A stretch of 64,000 bases of DNA from Paracoccaceae bacterium (GTDB lineage Bacteria; Pseudomonadota; Alphaproteobacteria; Rhodobacterales; Rhodobacteraceae). The notes under the pieces were generated by a model that searched no databases, was not told the DNA's origin, and was given only the letters and a program-made list of their open reading frames with translations. Each line of letters opens with the position of its first letter. The stretch's first letter is position 1. The DNA is taken from contig SDAL01000001.1 in the NCBI GenBank assembly GCA_004153385.1, forward strand, positions 434,001 to 498,000, given 5' to 3'. Position numbers and translations under genes: made by a program. Shown one piece after another: positions 29,298 through 38,335 of this stretch.

Positions 29298-29927
29298 TTA
29301 TTGTTCACCCAAAACATGTGCCAGATCGCCGTATCCTGTCCATCTGCGTTCATAGGCAAGGCCTAGTTTTTCGGCGCAACTCCGCGCCTTTTGATCGAGG
29401 AGATGATCGTCGGTCTGTGCTTGGTACACCAGCTTGGTGTAATGGCCGAAATACATATCACGCAGTTCGGTAAAACGATCCAGCCCGAGCGGGCGCCAGA
29501 CAAAGGCATCAAACTGGCGCACTAGAAAATCGGTGAGGTAGAAGGCCGTGAATTCGTCTTCCGCCTTTGCAATAAACCGGTCCACACCTTCAAAAAAAGC
29601 ATAGCAATGTGGGCCGCGTATCATCTCGACCCCCAGCGCCGCGCATGTTGCCTGCAACTGTCCGCCAGTCCCGCAATCCGCGTATGCTACGAATACCTTT
29701 TGATACCGCGTCGCATTTTCCTGCACCGCAGCCCGAACCGCCTCCGGAATTTTCTCGGGATGATTGTGTAAAATAGCCGGCAGGCATGCCAGATCCAGAT
29801 GGTCCCAGCCATTTTGCCGCTTGAGCGCCAGTATCTCATGCGCAAGTGCACCACAGGCAATAATCAGAACGCGGCCGCGCCCATGTGGGACCAATCCGTC
29901 TTTGGTCAGTTGCGCATCGTTAAGCAC
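29298..29927 (-). CDS. DUF1638 domain-containing protein, probable part of the split methionine synthase system
   Basis: The best start is a GTG at 29925-29927, two bases after the upstream small gene; it gives 209 residues. The DUF1638 body has IIACGALAHEILALK near the start, then YADCGTGGQLQATCAALGVEMIRGPHCYAFFEG with conserved Cys/His, and a C-terminal aromatic block (FGHYTKLVYQAQT). The several Cys/His/Asp residues suggest metal or cofactor binding. DUF1638 genes recur beside the B12-binding and homocysteine-methyltransferase parts of split MetH in roseobacters, and from memory genetic data in a relative link one to methionine synthesis. The biochemical role is unknown. Confidence 0.8.
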   Translation of the reverse strand: MLNDAQLTKDGLVPHGRGRVLIIACGALAHEILALKRQNGWDHLDLACLPAILHNHPEKIPEAVRAAVQENATRYQKVFVAYADCGTGGQLQATCAALGVEMIRGPHCYAFFEGVDRFIAKAEDEFTAFYLTDFLVRQFDAFVWRPLGLDRFTELRDMYFGHYTKLVYQAQTDDHLLDQKARSCAEKLGLAYERRWTGYGDLAHVLGEQ

Positions 29928-29929
29928 GG

Positions 29930-30088
29930 TTATTCGACGCGTTGCATCAGCTTCAGGACTGCGGCCCCCAAAAGCGCCAGCATTGCCACCACCGCGAAGG
30001 GCAGTCCGGCAGTGAAAACAACCCATAGCGTCAGGCCCGCCGCGACTATCACCGAGATGATCAAAACAAGAAAGTGGGGCAATGGCAT
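29930..30088 (-). CDS. 52-residue membrane miniprotein upstream of DUF1638
   Basis: An ATG six bases after a GAGGAG ribosome binding site opens a 52-codon frame. It is almost entirely hydrophobic with two membrane segments (HFLVLIISVIVAAGLTLWVV and LPFAVVAMLALLGAAVL) and a short polar end (MQRVE). Its TAA is two bases before the GTG of the DUF1638 gene, so the two are co-translated. I do not recognise the family. The tight coupling suggests a membrane partner or anchor for DUF1638. Confidence 0.7.
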   Translation of the reverse strand: MPLPHFLVLIISVIVAAGLTLWVVFTAGLPFAVVAMLALLGAAVLKLMQRVE

Positions 30089-30131
30089 GTGTAATCTCCT
30101 CATGCCCTAGTATGACGTGCAAAGGTAAATG

Positions 30132-30162
30132 AAAAAAGGCCCCGCATCTGGATGGGGGCCTT
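30132..30162 (-). terminator. Intrinsic terminator after the corrinoid-protein gene
   Basis: On the minus strand, AAGGCCCC and GGGGCCTT enclose a loop of about 11 bases, and the stem runs into TTTTTTCATT. It lies 44 bases past the corrinoid-protein stop codon and 44 bases before the start of the miniprotein, so DUF1638 depends on readthrough or its own promoter. Confidence 0.8.
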
Positions 30163-30205
30163 AAAGGGGTCACGATTTTGACAGCGGCCCTGCCGGCCTG
30201 TGCCC

Positions 30206-30907
30206 TCAGGCTTGTGCGCTGTTATGTTTGCGCAACATAAGCGCTTTTGCGGTTTCCACAGCCACGGCTGCATCGCCGCAATAGGCATCCGCTCCGATGG
30301 CACGGCCGAATTCCTCGTTAAGCGGGGCGCCGCCGACCATAACGATATAGTCTTCGCGCAGGCCTTTTTCCTTCAACGTGTCGATCACGACCTTCATATA
30401 GGGCATGGTCGTGGTCAGAAGCGCAGACATCCCGATGATGTCCGCCTCTTCGGCCAGCGCTGTGTCGATATAGGCATCAACGGCGTTGTTAATGCCCAGA
30501 TCAACCACCTCGAAACCGGCCCCTTCCATCATCATCGCGACCAGATTCTTGCCGATGTCATGGATGTCGCCCTTGACCGTGCCGATGACCATCTTGCCCA
30601 TCTTGGGGGCGCCGGTTTCGACCAGAAGCGGTTTGAGGATGCTCATCCCGCCCTTCATCGCGTTGGCCGCCATCAGCACTTCCGGCACAAACAAGATCCC
30701 GTCGCGGAAGTCGTCGCCCACAACGGTCATGCCGGAGACAAGCGCGATGGTCAGAATGTCATAAGGCTGCCAGCCGCGCTCCAGCAGAATGTTGACGCCT
30801 TCTTCGATCTCTTCTTTCAGCCCGTCATAAAGGTCGTCTTGCATTTGCAAGGTGAGGTCCTCATCGCTGAGCTCTGACAAGATGATCTCTTGGTCGTCTT
30901 CCGACAT
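30206..30907 (-). CDS. Corrinoid (B12-binding) protein, cobalamin subunit of split methionine synthase
   Basis: The 233-residue protein has an N-terminal four-helix cap (LQMQDDLYDGLKEEIEEGVNILLERGWQPYDI) and a C-terminal B12-binding fold. The lower-ligand motif is GTVKGDIHDIGKNLV (D-x-H-x-x-G). The further cobalamin-contact blocks are IIGMSALLTTT and VMVGGAPLNEEF. It is the size of MtbC/MetH middle-domain proteins that shuttle a methyl group between a donor and an acceptor enzyme. With a homocysteine methyltransferase upstream and DUF1638 downstream on the same strand, it most likely serves as the cobalamin module of a MetH broken into separate proteins. A pterin-domain gene is not in this window. 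Confidence 0.88.
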   Translation of the reverse strand: MSEDDQEIILSELSDEDLTLQMQDDLYDGLKEEIEEGVNILLERGWQPYDILTIALVSGMTVVGDDFRDGILFVPEVLMAANAMKGGMSILKPLLVETGAPKMGKMVIGTVKGDIHDIGKNLVAMMMEGAGFEVVDLGINNAVDAYIDTALAEEADIIGMSALLTTTMPYMKVVIDTLKEKGLREDYIVMVGGAPLNEEFGRAIGADAYCGDAAVAVETAKALMLRKHNSAQA

Positions 30908-31063
30908 GGCATGTTCCTTGCAAAAGGGGGCGTGGTGCGCGCCGTGAAAGGTAGATCCCTATCGAGATTCGGTTTGGCCGACGCAGGGTTTGTTGATGAA
31001 TATAGACGGAGTTTGGCGAAGGGGGATTGAAAAACGCACCTTCGGTCTGTCGATGTGCCTGCG

Positions 31064-32077
31064 TCAGCTGCGGCGTCGACCACGACGTTCGCGACGCGGA
31101 CCCGCATCGGGGTTTGTTCCGTCATCGTCTGAGGAAAATCCGCCCAACCGCGCCGAAATCTCATCCAGCGTCGGGCGCGGGCCGCGCGGGCGGGTTTCCA
31201 GCGCCTCGCGCATTGCGCGCAGGTGCTCGGCCATTGTGCCGCAGCAACCGCCGATCAGGGTTGCACCGCAATCGCGTGCCATCACGGCGTAATCCGCCAT
31301 CAATTCGGGGGTGCCATCGTAATGGATATGCCCGTCCACATATTTCGGAATGCCTGCGTTCCCTTTGGCAATGATCGGACGCTCCACGCCGGTGGCTGCG
31401 AACCCCAGAACGGTGCGCAACAGATCGGATGCGCCGACACCACAATTTGCGCCAAAACCGATCGGCGGATTTGGCAGCTTTTCTACCATTGCCGACATTT
31501 TCGCCGCCGTCAGGCCCATCATTGTGCGCCCGGCGGTGTCAAAGCTCATGGTGCCGCAATACTCCATACCCGCCAAGCCGCATGCTTCTGCCGCAGCCTT
31601 GTATTCCTCGGGCGCAGAGATTGTTTCGATCCACACGATATCGGCGCCGCCTTCTTTCAGCCCCTCCGCCTGTTCATGGAACATTTCCACCGCGACGGAA
31701 TGTGTCATTGTGCCCATCGGCTCGAAAATCTCGCCGGTGGGGCCCATGGAGCCTGCAACGACGACGGTATGATTTTTTGCATCGGCGACATCGCGACCGA
31801 TTTCCGCAGCGATACGGTTGAGCTCCCGCACCCTGTTTTGGGCGTTGTGCAGCTTCAGCCGCGACGCATTGCCGCCAAAGCTGTTGGTCAGGAACAGATC
31901 GGAACCGGCATCCACCGCAAGGCGATACAGCTCCTTGATCTTGGCCGGCTCGTCGGTGTTCCACAGTTCCGGCGCATCGCCCGAACTAAGCCCCATATTA
32001 AACAGATTGGTGCCGGTCGCACCATCTGTCATCAGCCAGTCACGGGTTTCGAGAAGGCGGCTGAGCGCATTGGTCAT
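31064..32077 (-). CDS. Homocysteine S-methyltransferase, MetH N-terminal-domain type (split methionine synthase; often named betaine-homocysteine methyltransferase)
   Basis: From the ATG at 32075-32077 it is 337 residues. The zinc-dependent homocysteine-binding barrel is complete: LMTDGATGTNLFNMG at the start, the first zinc Cys in GFGANCGVGASD and the Cys pair in LIGGCCGTMAEHL. The C-terminal 30 residues are charged and disordered. Alone such proteins are annotated as betaine-homocysteine methyltransferases, but the adjacent corrinoid protein suggests it takes the methyl group from methylcobalamin, i.e. acts as the homocysteine module of MetH. The spacer to the corrinoid gene is 156 bases. 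Confidence 0.88.
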   Translation of the reverse strand: MTNALSRLLETRDWLMTDGATGTNLFNMGLSSGDAPELWNTDEPAKIKELYRLAVDAGSDLFLTNSFGGNASRLKLHNAQNRVRELNRIAAEIGRDVADAKNHTVVVAGSMGPTGEIFEPMGTMTHSVAVEMFHEQAEGLKEGGADIVWIETISAPEEYKAAAEACGLAGMEYCGTMSFDTAGRTMMGLTAAKMSAMVEKLPNPPIGFGANCGVGASDLLRTVLGFAATGVERPIIAKGNAGIPKYVDGHIHYDGTPELMADYAVMARDCGATLIGGCCGTMAEHLRAMREALETRPRGPRPTLDEISARLGGFSSDDDGTNPDAGPRRERRGRRRS

Positions 32078-32171
32078 AAAAGGGCCTTTCAGATCGACAG
32101 AGGCGGCGCGTTTGGCGCGCTGTTGCGTCATCTCCTGCCACGGACGGAACGTTTTGGCAATTTCCTTCTGC

Positions 32172-34235
32172 TCAACTCCAACGTGAGCCAGATTTGTATG
32201 CGCGCGGGCGGGACGTCGTGTCGGTCGGGTCGGGGGAGGCGGCGCAGAGCGCCGGAGGGGTGCGGATGGCGCGCGCGATATCTGCCCCCGCCAGCCCCAG
32301 CGACCAACGCGACGGCGCGGCCAGATAAAGCGGGCTGAGACGCGGCGCAAACCCCATTTTGAACTGGCGAAGCCCTGTGCTGGACGGTTCCTTCTCGGCG
32401 CGTCGCCAGACCAGCGCGGCAATGGCACGGCTGTCTTGCGCGCGGGGTGGCAGGGCCGCGAGCGACAAGCGTGGACAGCCTTCGGCTTGTGCGGCGAGGA
32501 TGGCTGTGTGAATCAAGGCTTGCATCGTGCCATCGGGTGCATCGCAGGAGGGGCGCATGAGATCCAGCGCCCATTCCTGTGGGTTGGTGTGGAAGGTGGC
32601 AAACCCGATCAGGGTCGTATCGCGCCACGCAAGACAGATGGTTTGTCCTGCGACATATTCGGGAGTGTAGCGCCCCATGGAAAAGCCCCGCTCGCCGCCA
32701 CGCAGGCTTTTCCAGTCCTGCGCGATCCGCGCCATCTCGGTAAAAGGTGGGTCGGATAGACATATTTCACATCTGACACCGGCCTTTTGGGCCTTTCTCA
32801 GCTTTCTGCGCAATCCCGCGCGTCGTGGCGTTTCCATTGAAAAATCGTGAAGCGGCAACCAGCATTCTTCGGCAATGGGCAAGACGTGCCATCCTTGGCC
32901 ACGCGCGTGCGCGGCCGTCCGTGCCGAAACTTTGTAAAGGCATGGCAGACGTCCTTCGATCCGTGCCTCTGCGCGCAAATCGCGTAGCAAAAGATCAATT
33001 TCTTGTTTCCTGCCTGCCGGATCGCGCAACGCAACCAGAGATTGTGACGTCGTTCCCAGCATCCAGCCGCTTTGTGCTGTCTGACTGAGCAAGACAGCAT
33101 GCTCTCCCTGCCGCAAAAGCGTAAATTCTGCCAGCGGACTTTGATCGGCAAGCTGTGCAAGCCGCGGGGTCAGCTCTGGTGCCGGTGGTGCGATATGCCC
33201 GCGCGGGGCAGGGGTGGGAGCGGGCGCGCCCAAAACCAGTGCCCCCATGGCCAGAATTGCCGGCAGTGCGTAATAGACAATACGCCATGCAAGGATGGCC
33301 CCAAGTAATGCATGTGTGTCAGTATCGGGGACCAATGCCACAAGCGCGACTTCAAACGGGCCTACACCCCCAGGTGTGCCCGAGATCAGACCCGCGCCCA
33401 AAGCCAACAAAAACGCCGGATATAGGTCGATAAACGGATATTGGGTCTCTGCGGGCAGCAGCAGCCACAATGCGCAGGCGGCAAGCACGGTGTCCAAGAT
33501 GGTCAACCCGAAAACCCGTCCCAAGGTCGCGATCGGGGGGAGGCGCAGCGTCCAGCGACCGAAGCGGAACTGGTACCCCCATAGGCTTGCGCCCATAAGG
33601 CAGCACCCCGCCAGCACTACGCAGGCGGCACATACCACAACGAGGGGCGCTATAATCCACGGGATGGATGTAGGAAACATAAGAAGAACAGATGCCGTCA
33701 CCATAACCCAGCCAAGCAAAAAGCTTGCAGTCACCACCGCCGTCAGCCGCGATGCCTCGATCAGGGAAAAGCCGGGCAACATGCGCCACCGTACAAGCGC
33801 GCCCGATATCAGCCCAAAGCCAAGCGTTTGCGACAGAGCGATCGCGATCCATCCGCTGCGTCGCGCTTGTGTCGGGTTCTGGCCTGTTTTCATGGCTCGG
33901 TGAACAAGCGCGTCGTAATTGGCAAGGGCTGCAAATGAGCCTGCGCTTGCGATCAAGGCCCCGACCCATTGCCATGTGGCAATGCCTGCCACCGCGCGCC
34001 ATATGGCATCCACATCAAGGGTCAGAACCTGTTCGCGTATCACCCATAAAAACAACACAAGGATGGCAAGCGTTGCCCCCTGACGTACCCCGAACCGCGC
34101 CCATGTGGCAGGGATGGGGGCGGTCACGTCCGATCCTTTGCCGGACCACGCCGGAAAGGCTGCGCCCAAGGCGATTGTCTGTGCCGTCCGGGCATCATTT
34201 TTTTTTCGCTTCATACCCGCTAACGGCCACGCCAT
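32172..34235 (-). CDS. MprF-like protein: flippase-type membrane domain plus DUF2156 aminoacyltransferase
   Basis: The ATG at 34233-34235 has a GGGAGG ribosome binding site and gives 687 residues. About eight to ten membrane segments fill residues 40-340 (UPF0104/flippase-like, with GLISGTPGGVGPFEVALVAL). The C-terminal half (about 360-640) is a GNAT-like DUF2156 domain (GWMLGTTSQSLVALRDP, HDFSMETPRRAGLRRKLRKAQKAG, WALDLMRP, LSLAALPPRA). MprF proteins attach lysine or alanine from aminoacyl-tRNA to phosphatidylglycerol and flip the lipid outward, lowering surface charge and sensitivity to cationic peptides. The amino acid used here cannot be told. It is divergent from purC. Confidence 0.85.
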   Translation of the reverse strand: MAWPLAGMKRKKNDARTAQTIALGAAFPAWSGKGSDVTAPIPATWARFGVRQGATLAILVLFLWVIREQVLTLDVDAIWRAVAGIATWQWVGALIASAGSFAALANYDALVHRAMKTGQNPTQARRSGWIAIALSQTLGFGLISGALVRWRMLPGFSLIEASRLTAVVTASFLLGWVMVTASVLLMFPTSIPWIIAPLVVVCAACVVLAGCCLMGASLWGYQFRFGRWTLRLPPIATLGRVFGLTILDTVLAACALWLLLPAETQYPFIDLYPAFLLALGAGLISGTPGGVGPFEVALVALVPDTDTHALLGAILAWRIVYYALPAILAMGALVLGAPAPTPAPRGHIAPPAPELTPRLAQLADQSPLAEFTLLRQGEHAVLLSQTAQSGWMLGTTSQSLVALRDPAGRKQEIDLLLRDLRAEARIEGRLPCLYKVSARTAAHARGQGWHVLPIAEECWLPLHDFSMETPRRAGLRRKLRKAQKAGVRCEICLSDPPFTEMARIAQDWKSLRGGERGFSMGRYTPEYVAGQTICLAWRDTTLIGFATFHTNPQEWALDLMRPSCDAPDGTMQALIHTAILAAQAEGCPRLSLAALPPRAQDSRAIAALVWRRAEKEPSSTGLRQFKMGFAPRLSPLYLAAPSRWSLGLAGADIARAIRTPPALCAASPDPTDTTSRPRAYKSGSRWS

Positions 34236-34527
34236 TGCGTCCCTCCCCGTAGACCTACCCAAATCCCATCGTGATCTGACCCCAAACTTCCTTACGCCAG
34301 CTTAACGCAGACAAATTTGCGCCAAAGGCGCCGGCAATCGGCTATGGTGCCGGACGGCGACAGGCGATATCTGGCGGCAGCTTTCCCATCGACACGCAGA
34401 TCCGCGCGCGTGGACCTTGCGGCGCAAGCGGGCTTGGCCTATAGGGGCGAAAAGGGCATGATACCGCCCATTGCCCGCAGGCGCGCATGGGGCGTGTTGG
34501 CGGGTCCTCATTCCGAGTGGAGAGCAC

Positions 34528-35289
34528 ATGGCACCCCGGCGCAAAAAAATTTACGAAGGAAAAGCGAAAATCCTGTTCGAAGGCCCCGAGCCAGGGACCT
34601 TGGTGCAGTATTTCAAAGATGACGCCACTGCGTTCAATGCGCAGAAAAAGGACGTGATCGAGGGAAAAGGTGTTCTTAACAACCGTTTGTCGGAATTCTT
34701 CATGAACGGTTTGACGAATGTGGGTGTGCCGACCCATTTCATCAAACGCCTCAATATGCGCGAGCAGTTGATCCGTCAGGTAGAGGTCGTGCCTCTTGAA
34801 GTGATCGTGCGCAACTTTGCCGCCGGTTCGATGGCCAAGCGTCTGGGGCTGGAAGAGGGCACACCACTGCCGCGCCCCATTGTTGAATACAGCTACAAAA
34901 ACGACGAGCTGGGCGATCCGCTGGTTCCCGAGGAATATATCATCGCGTTCGGCTGGGCCAACCAGCAGGATCTGGACGATATTCTGGCGTTGGCGCTTAG
35001 GGTCAACGATTTTCTGGCCGGTGTGTTCTACGGCGTCGGTATCAAGCTGATCGATTTCAAGATCGAAATCGGTCGTGTGTGGGAAGGCGATTTCATGCGC
35101 CTGATCGTGGCCGACGAAATCAGCCCCGACAGCTGCCGCCTGTGGGATATGAAGACCGGGGCGCATCTGGACAAGGATGTGTTCCGCCGCGATCTGGGCA
35201 GCCTGACGGATGCCTATTCCGAGGTGGCCAAGCGTCTGGGCGTCCTGCCCGAGCAAGGCACGCCGGAAAAGCCCACGCTGATCAACTGA
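34528..35289 (+). CDS. purC: Phosphoribosylaminoimidazole-succinocarboxamide synthase
   Basis: The enzyme joins aspartate to CAIR in purine synthesis, using ATP. From the ATG at 34528 it is 253 residues, the usual size. Typical motifs are [14 protein letters not shown] at the start, the [20 protein letters not shown] block, and [10 protein letters not shown] ... [13 protein letters not shown], the family signature. It heads purC-purS-purQ, spaced by about 130-150 bases each. The ribosome binding site is GTGGAGAG. Confidence 0.96.
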   Translation: MAPRRKKIYEGKAKILFEGPEPGTLVQYFKDDATAFNAQKKDVIEGKGVLNNRLSEFFMNGLTNVGVPTHFIKRLNMREQLIRQVEVVPLEVIVRNFAAGSMAKRLGLEEGTPLPRPIVEYSYKNDELGDPLVPEEYIIAFGWANQQDLDDILALALRVNDFLAGVFYGVGIKLIDFKIEIGRVWEGDFMRLIVADEISPDSCRLWDMKTGAHLDKDVFRRDLGSLTDAYSEVAKRLGVLPEQGTPEKPTLIN

Positions 35290-35442
35290 GCGCGCGCCGC
35301 GCGTTGGTCCGAAGCTAAGGCGCGGCGCCCCTACAGACGCCAAAAGGATCGTGGCCCTCGCGATAGAGGGCCGGATTGCCACCAACCGATATAATGACGA
35401 ACGTCCAGCGCGGACGGTCTTTGCGAGATAAAGGATGACAGG

Positions 35443-35682
35443 ATGAAAGCCCGCGTTCATGTGATGCTGAAAGATGGGGTCCTCGACCCGCAAGGGGAGG
35501 CCATTCGCCACGCGCTGGGCGCGCTTGGGTTTGCCGGTGTGAACGGTGTGCGCCAAGGGAAGGTGATCGAACTGGATCTGGCTGCAAGCGACACGGCCGC
35601 AGCCGAGGCCGAGGTCAGCCAGATGTGTGAAAAGCTCCTCGCCAATATGGTGATCGAGAAATACACGGTCGAGTTCATCTGA
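35443..35682 (+). CDS. purS: Phosphoribosylformylglycinamidine synthase subunit PurS
   Basis: This 79-residue protein is a full-length PurS: MKARVHVMLKDGVLDPQGEAI, then a helix and LANMVIEKYTVEF. It bridges PurL and PurQ in the three-part FGAM synthase, which moves ammonia from glutamine to FGAR. Its neighbours purC and purQ confirm the assignment; purL is not in the window. Confidence 0.96.
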   Translation: MKARVHVMLKDGVLDPQGEAIRHALGALGFAGVNGVRQGKVIELDLAASDTAAAEAEVSQMCEKLLANMVIEKYTVEFI

Positions 35683-35810
35683 GACTTTCGGAAAATGGGT
35701 TGACGCCGCACGGGCTTGTGCGCTGCGGCCGATGTCCAAGGCTCCTTGGTATGGGCGCACTCTCGCGGCCATGCGGTTAGGTTCAGCAGTTTGAAGGCAA
35801 GGGTTTGGTC

Positions 35811-36479
35811 ATGAAGGCAGCCGTTATCACATTTCCGGGGTCCAATTGTGACCGCGATCTGATTGTAGGATTTGAAAACGCCGGGGCCGAAGTGGTCAAG
35901 GTCTGGCACAAGGAAACCGAGCTGCCTGCCGGCATTGATGTCGTGGGTGTGCCGGGCGGGTTTTCCTATGGCGATTACCTGCGATGCGGTGCGATCGCGT
36001 CGCAATCACCGATCGGGCGGGCGCTTGTGGCATTCGCACAAAAAGGCGGCTATGTCATCGGGATTTGTAACGGGTTTCAGGTGCTTGCGGAAATGCGGCT
36101 GTTGCCCGGCGCGCTGATGCGCAATGGCGGATTGAAATATATCTCCAAGCCCGTGCCGCTGGTTGTCACCACAACCGACAGTGCCTTTACCGAAGGCTAC
36201 AGCGCGGGACAGACGATCACCATCCCGATTGCACACCACGATGGCAATTACCAGATCGACCCAGAGGGGCTGAAAATGCTCAACGATCAGGATCGCGTGG
36301 CATTCCGGTATGCGCAAAATCCGAACGGTTCGGTGGATGATATCGCGGGCGTTCTGTCCGAAAACCGCCGTGTCTTGGGGATGATGCCGCACCCCGAACG
36401 GGCCGTGGATGCGACCCATGGCGGAACAGACGGGGTGGCGCTTTTCCGCTCGATTCTGGGGCGTCTGGTCGCGGCCTGA
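35811..36479 (+). CDS. purQ: Phosphoribosylformylglycinamidine synthase, glutaminase subunit PurQ
   Basis: PurQ is the class I glutaminase that releases ammonia for FGAM synthase. The ATG at 35811 follows an AAGGG site and gives 222 residues; an in-frame TTG two codons earlier is less likely. The catalytic Cys lies in YVIGICNGFQVL, the His-x-Glu pair is in MMPHPERAVD, and the FPGSNCDRD and VPGGFSYGDYLRCG blocks are typical. Confidence 0.96.
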   Translation: MKAAVITFPGSNCDRDLIVGFENAGAEVVKVWHKETELPAGIDVVGVPGGFSYGDYLRCGAIASQSPIGRALVAFAQKGGYVIGICNGFQVLAEMRLLPGALMRNGGLKYISKPVPLVVTTTDSAFTEGYSAGQTITIPIAHHDGNYQIDPEGLKMLNDQDRVAFRYAQNPNGSVDDIAGVLSENRRVLGMMPHPERAVDATHGGTDGVALFRSILGRLVAA

Positions 36480-36525
36480 AGGTTTCGATCTTGTTGGGTT
36501 CCGACCCATGGCATAGTTTCGCGCT

Positions 36526-38316
36526 ATGGCAGATATGCTGAGTATGACCGAACCTCACTCTGTGCGTGACAGAGAACGCCCCCGCGACAGACGGGGGCGT
36601 CTTCTGGCGCGGATTGCGGTTGTGGGTATTTTGCTGCTGGCGGCGGCGGCCATGTGGTTTACCAATGCATGGCTGACCCAGCGGTTTACCGAAACCACTC
36701 GTGTGCGCACCGAATTGCGGCTGGCGCTTTACAACGGGAACCTGATTTCCGAACTGCAGCGTACCTCGATTGTGCCGCTTCTGCTGGCACGCGATCCCGC
36801 GCTGACGCGCTCGCTGGAAAGCAACGACTATTCCGAAACCTCAGGCGCACTGATCACTGTGCGCGATGATGTGTCGGCCGCCTCGATCCGGCTTCTGGAT
36901 ATGGGCGGGCGGGTCGTGGCCGCCACCAACCGCAACCTGATCGGCACAAGCTATGCCCAAGCCCCGTTTTTCGTGGAGGCGCAGCGCTCCGGCAGCACCG
37001 TGTTCACCACCGAGGCGCAAGAAAGCACCGGAACAGAGTTCAACTACTCGCGCATCCTTTTGGTGCAGGGCCAGCCGGTCGGTGTGATCGTCGTCGAGGC
37101 GGACCTGTCGAAATTCGAGCGCGCCTGGGCGGGCATTTCCGATGCGGTTGCCGTAACCGATAGCGAAGACAAAATCATCCTGACGACCGAGCCGCGCTGG
37201 CGGGGCCTGACCATGACCCAGGCGCTCGAGGCGCGCTCGGCCCCGACCGCGATCGAGCGTGCCTTGCAGGCGACAGCCGATCTGGCCAACGAGCCGCCCG
37301 ATGCCTATCTGGGCGGGGCTGGCGTGATGCAGACCGAAACCCGTATCCCGTTCCGCGGCTGGAAGATGATCGCTTTTACATCCTATGATTCGGTGCGCGA
37401 AAAGGTAAACGCGGTGTTGGCGCTCGAAATCATGGGCTTCGCGATTATTCTTGCGCTGTCGTTTTACTGGCTATCGCGCCGCGCACGGCGCCAGTCTTTG
37501 GCGTTGCGTCAGGAATCGCGCGAGCTGCGCGCGCTCAATGCCCGCCTGTCGCGCGAAATCGCACAGCGCGAACGGGCGCAAAAGGAACTGGCCGTGGCCG
37601 AACAGACTTTGGCCCAATCGTCGAAACTGGCGGCATTGGGGGAAATGTCTGCCTCTGTCAGTCATGAGTTGAACCAGCCTCTGGCGGCGATGAAAACCTA
37701 TCTTGCCGGTGCGCGTTTGCTGCTGCAACGCCGCCGTGGCGAGGAAGCTTTAGCAAGTTTTCAACGCATTGACGATCTGATCGAGCGGATGGGTGCGATC
37801 ACGCGGCAGCTGAAATCCTATGCCCGCAAGGGCGGTACGGCGTTCGAGCCGGTGGACCTGCGCGCGGCCATCTCGTCTGCGCTTTCGATGATGGAACCGC
37901 AGCTGAAGGCGCGCACGGTGCAGATCATCCAGACCCTGCCGCGTACACCCGTTATGGTGATGGCCGACCGGATCCGTCTTGAACAAGTGATCATCAACCT
38001 GTTGCGAAATGCGCTGGATGCGACCAAAGGGGGGATCGACCCCAAGATCGAGATCCTGTTGACCGAAGGAGAGACAACGGTTCTAAGTCTGCGCGACAAC
38101 GGGCCCGGACTGGAAAACCTCGATAAATTGTTCGAGCCTTTCTGGACCACGAAGAAACCGGGGGAGGGTACGGGCTTGGGCCTTGCGATATCTTCCTCGA
38201 TTGTAAGCGATCTTGGTGGGCGGCTTACAGCCCATAACGCGGAATCAGGCGGGGCTGTGTTCGAGCTTAGGCTGCCCCTGATTTCGGATAATGCGAATGA
38301 AGAGCGCACGGAATGA
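36526..38316 (+). CDS. dctB: C4-dicarboxylate sensor histidine kinase
   Basis: DctB senses dicarboxylates in the periplasm and phosphorylates DctD. The 596-residue protein has two membrane segments (about 28-50 and 292-315) around a PAS-like periplasmic sensor domain with the family motif NRNLIGTSYAQAPFF. A coiled-coil linker (residues 320-365) follows, then the dimerisation/phosphoacceptor helix SVSHELNQPLAAMKTYL with His380, and an ATPase domain with N (INLLRNALDA), G1 (LRDNGPGL), F (FEPFWTTK) and G2 (EGTGLGLAI) boxes. dctD follows after 19 bases. No dctPQM transporter genes lie nearby. Confidence 0.93.
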   Translation: MADMLSMTEPHSVRDRERPRDRRGRLLARIAVVGILLLAAAAMWFTNAWLTQRFTETTRVRTELRLALYNGNLISELQRTSIVPLLLARDPALTRSLESNDYSETSGALITVRDDVSAASIRLLDMGGRVVAATNRNLIGTSYAQAPFFVEAQRSGSTVFTTEAQESTGTEFNYSRILLVQGQPVGVIVVEADLSKFERAWAGISDAVAVTDSEDKIILTTEPRWRGLTMTQALEARSAPTAIERALQATADLANEPPDAYLGGAGVMQTETRIPFRGWKMIAFTSYDSVREKVNAVLALEIMGFAIILALSFYWLSRRARRQSLALRQESRELRALNARLSREIAQRERAQKELAVAEQTLAQSSKLAALGEMSASVSHELNQPLAAMKTYLAGARLLLQRRRGEEALASFQRIDDLIERMGAITRQLKSYARKGGTAFEPVDLRAAISSALSMMEPQLKARTVQIIQTLPRTPVMVMADRIRLEQVIINLLRNALDATKGGIDPKIEILLTEGETTVLSLRDNGPGLENLDKLFEPFWTTKKPGEGTGLGLAISSSIVSDLGGRLTAHNAESGGAVFELRLPLISDNANEERTE

Positions 38317-38335
38317 AAGCGCCACGGAGTAATGA

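Noticed and set aside
31064-32077. Plain betaine-homocysteine methyltransferase
   Set aside because: The adjacent cobalamin protein and DUF1638 make a split MetH module more likely, though the barrel sequence alone cannot exclude betaine as donor.
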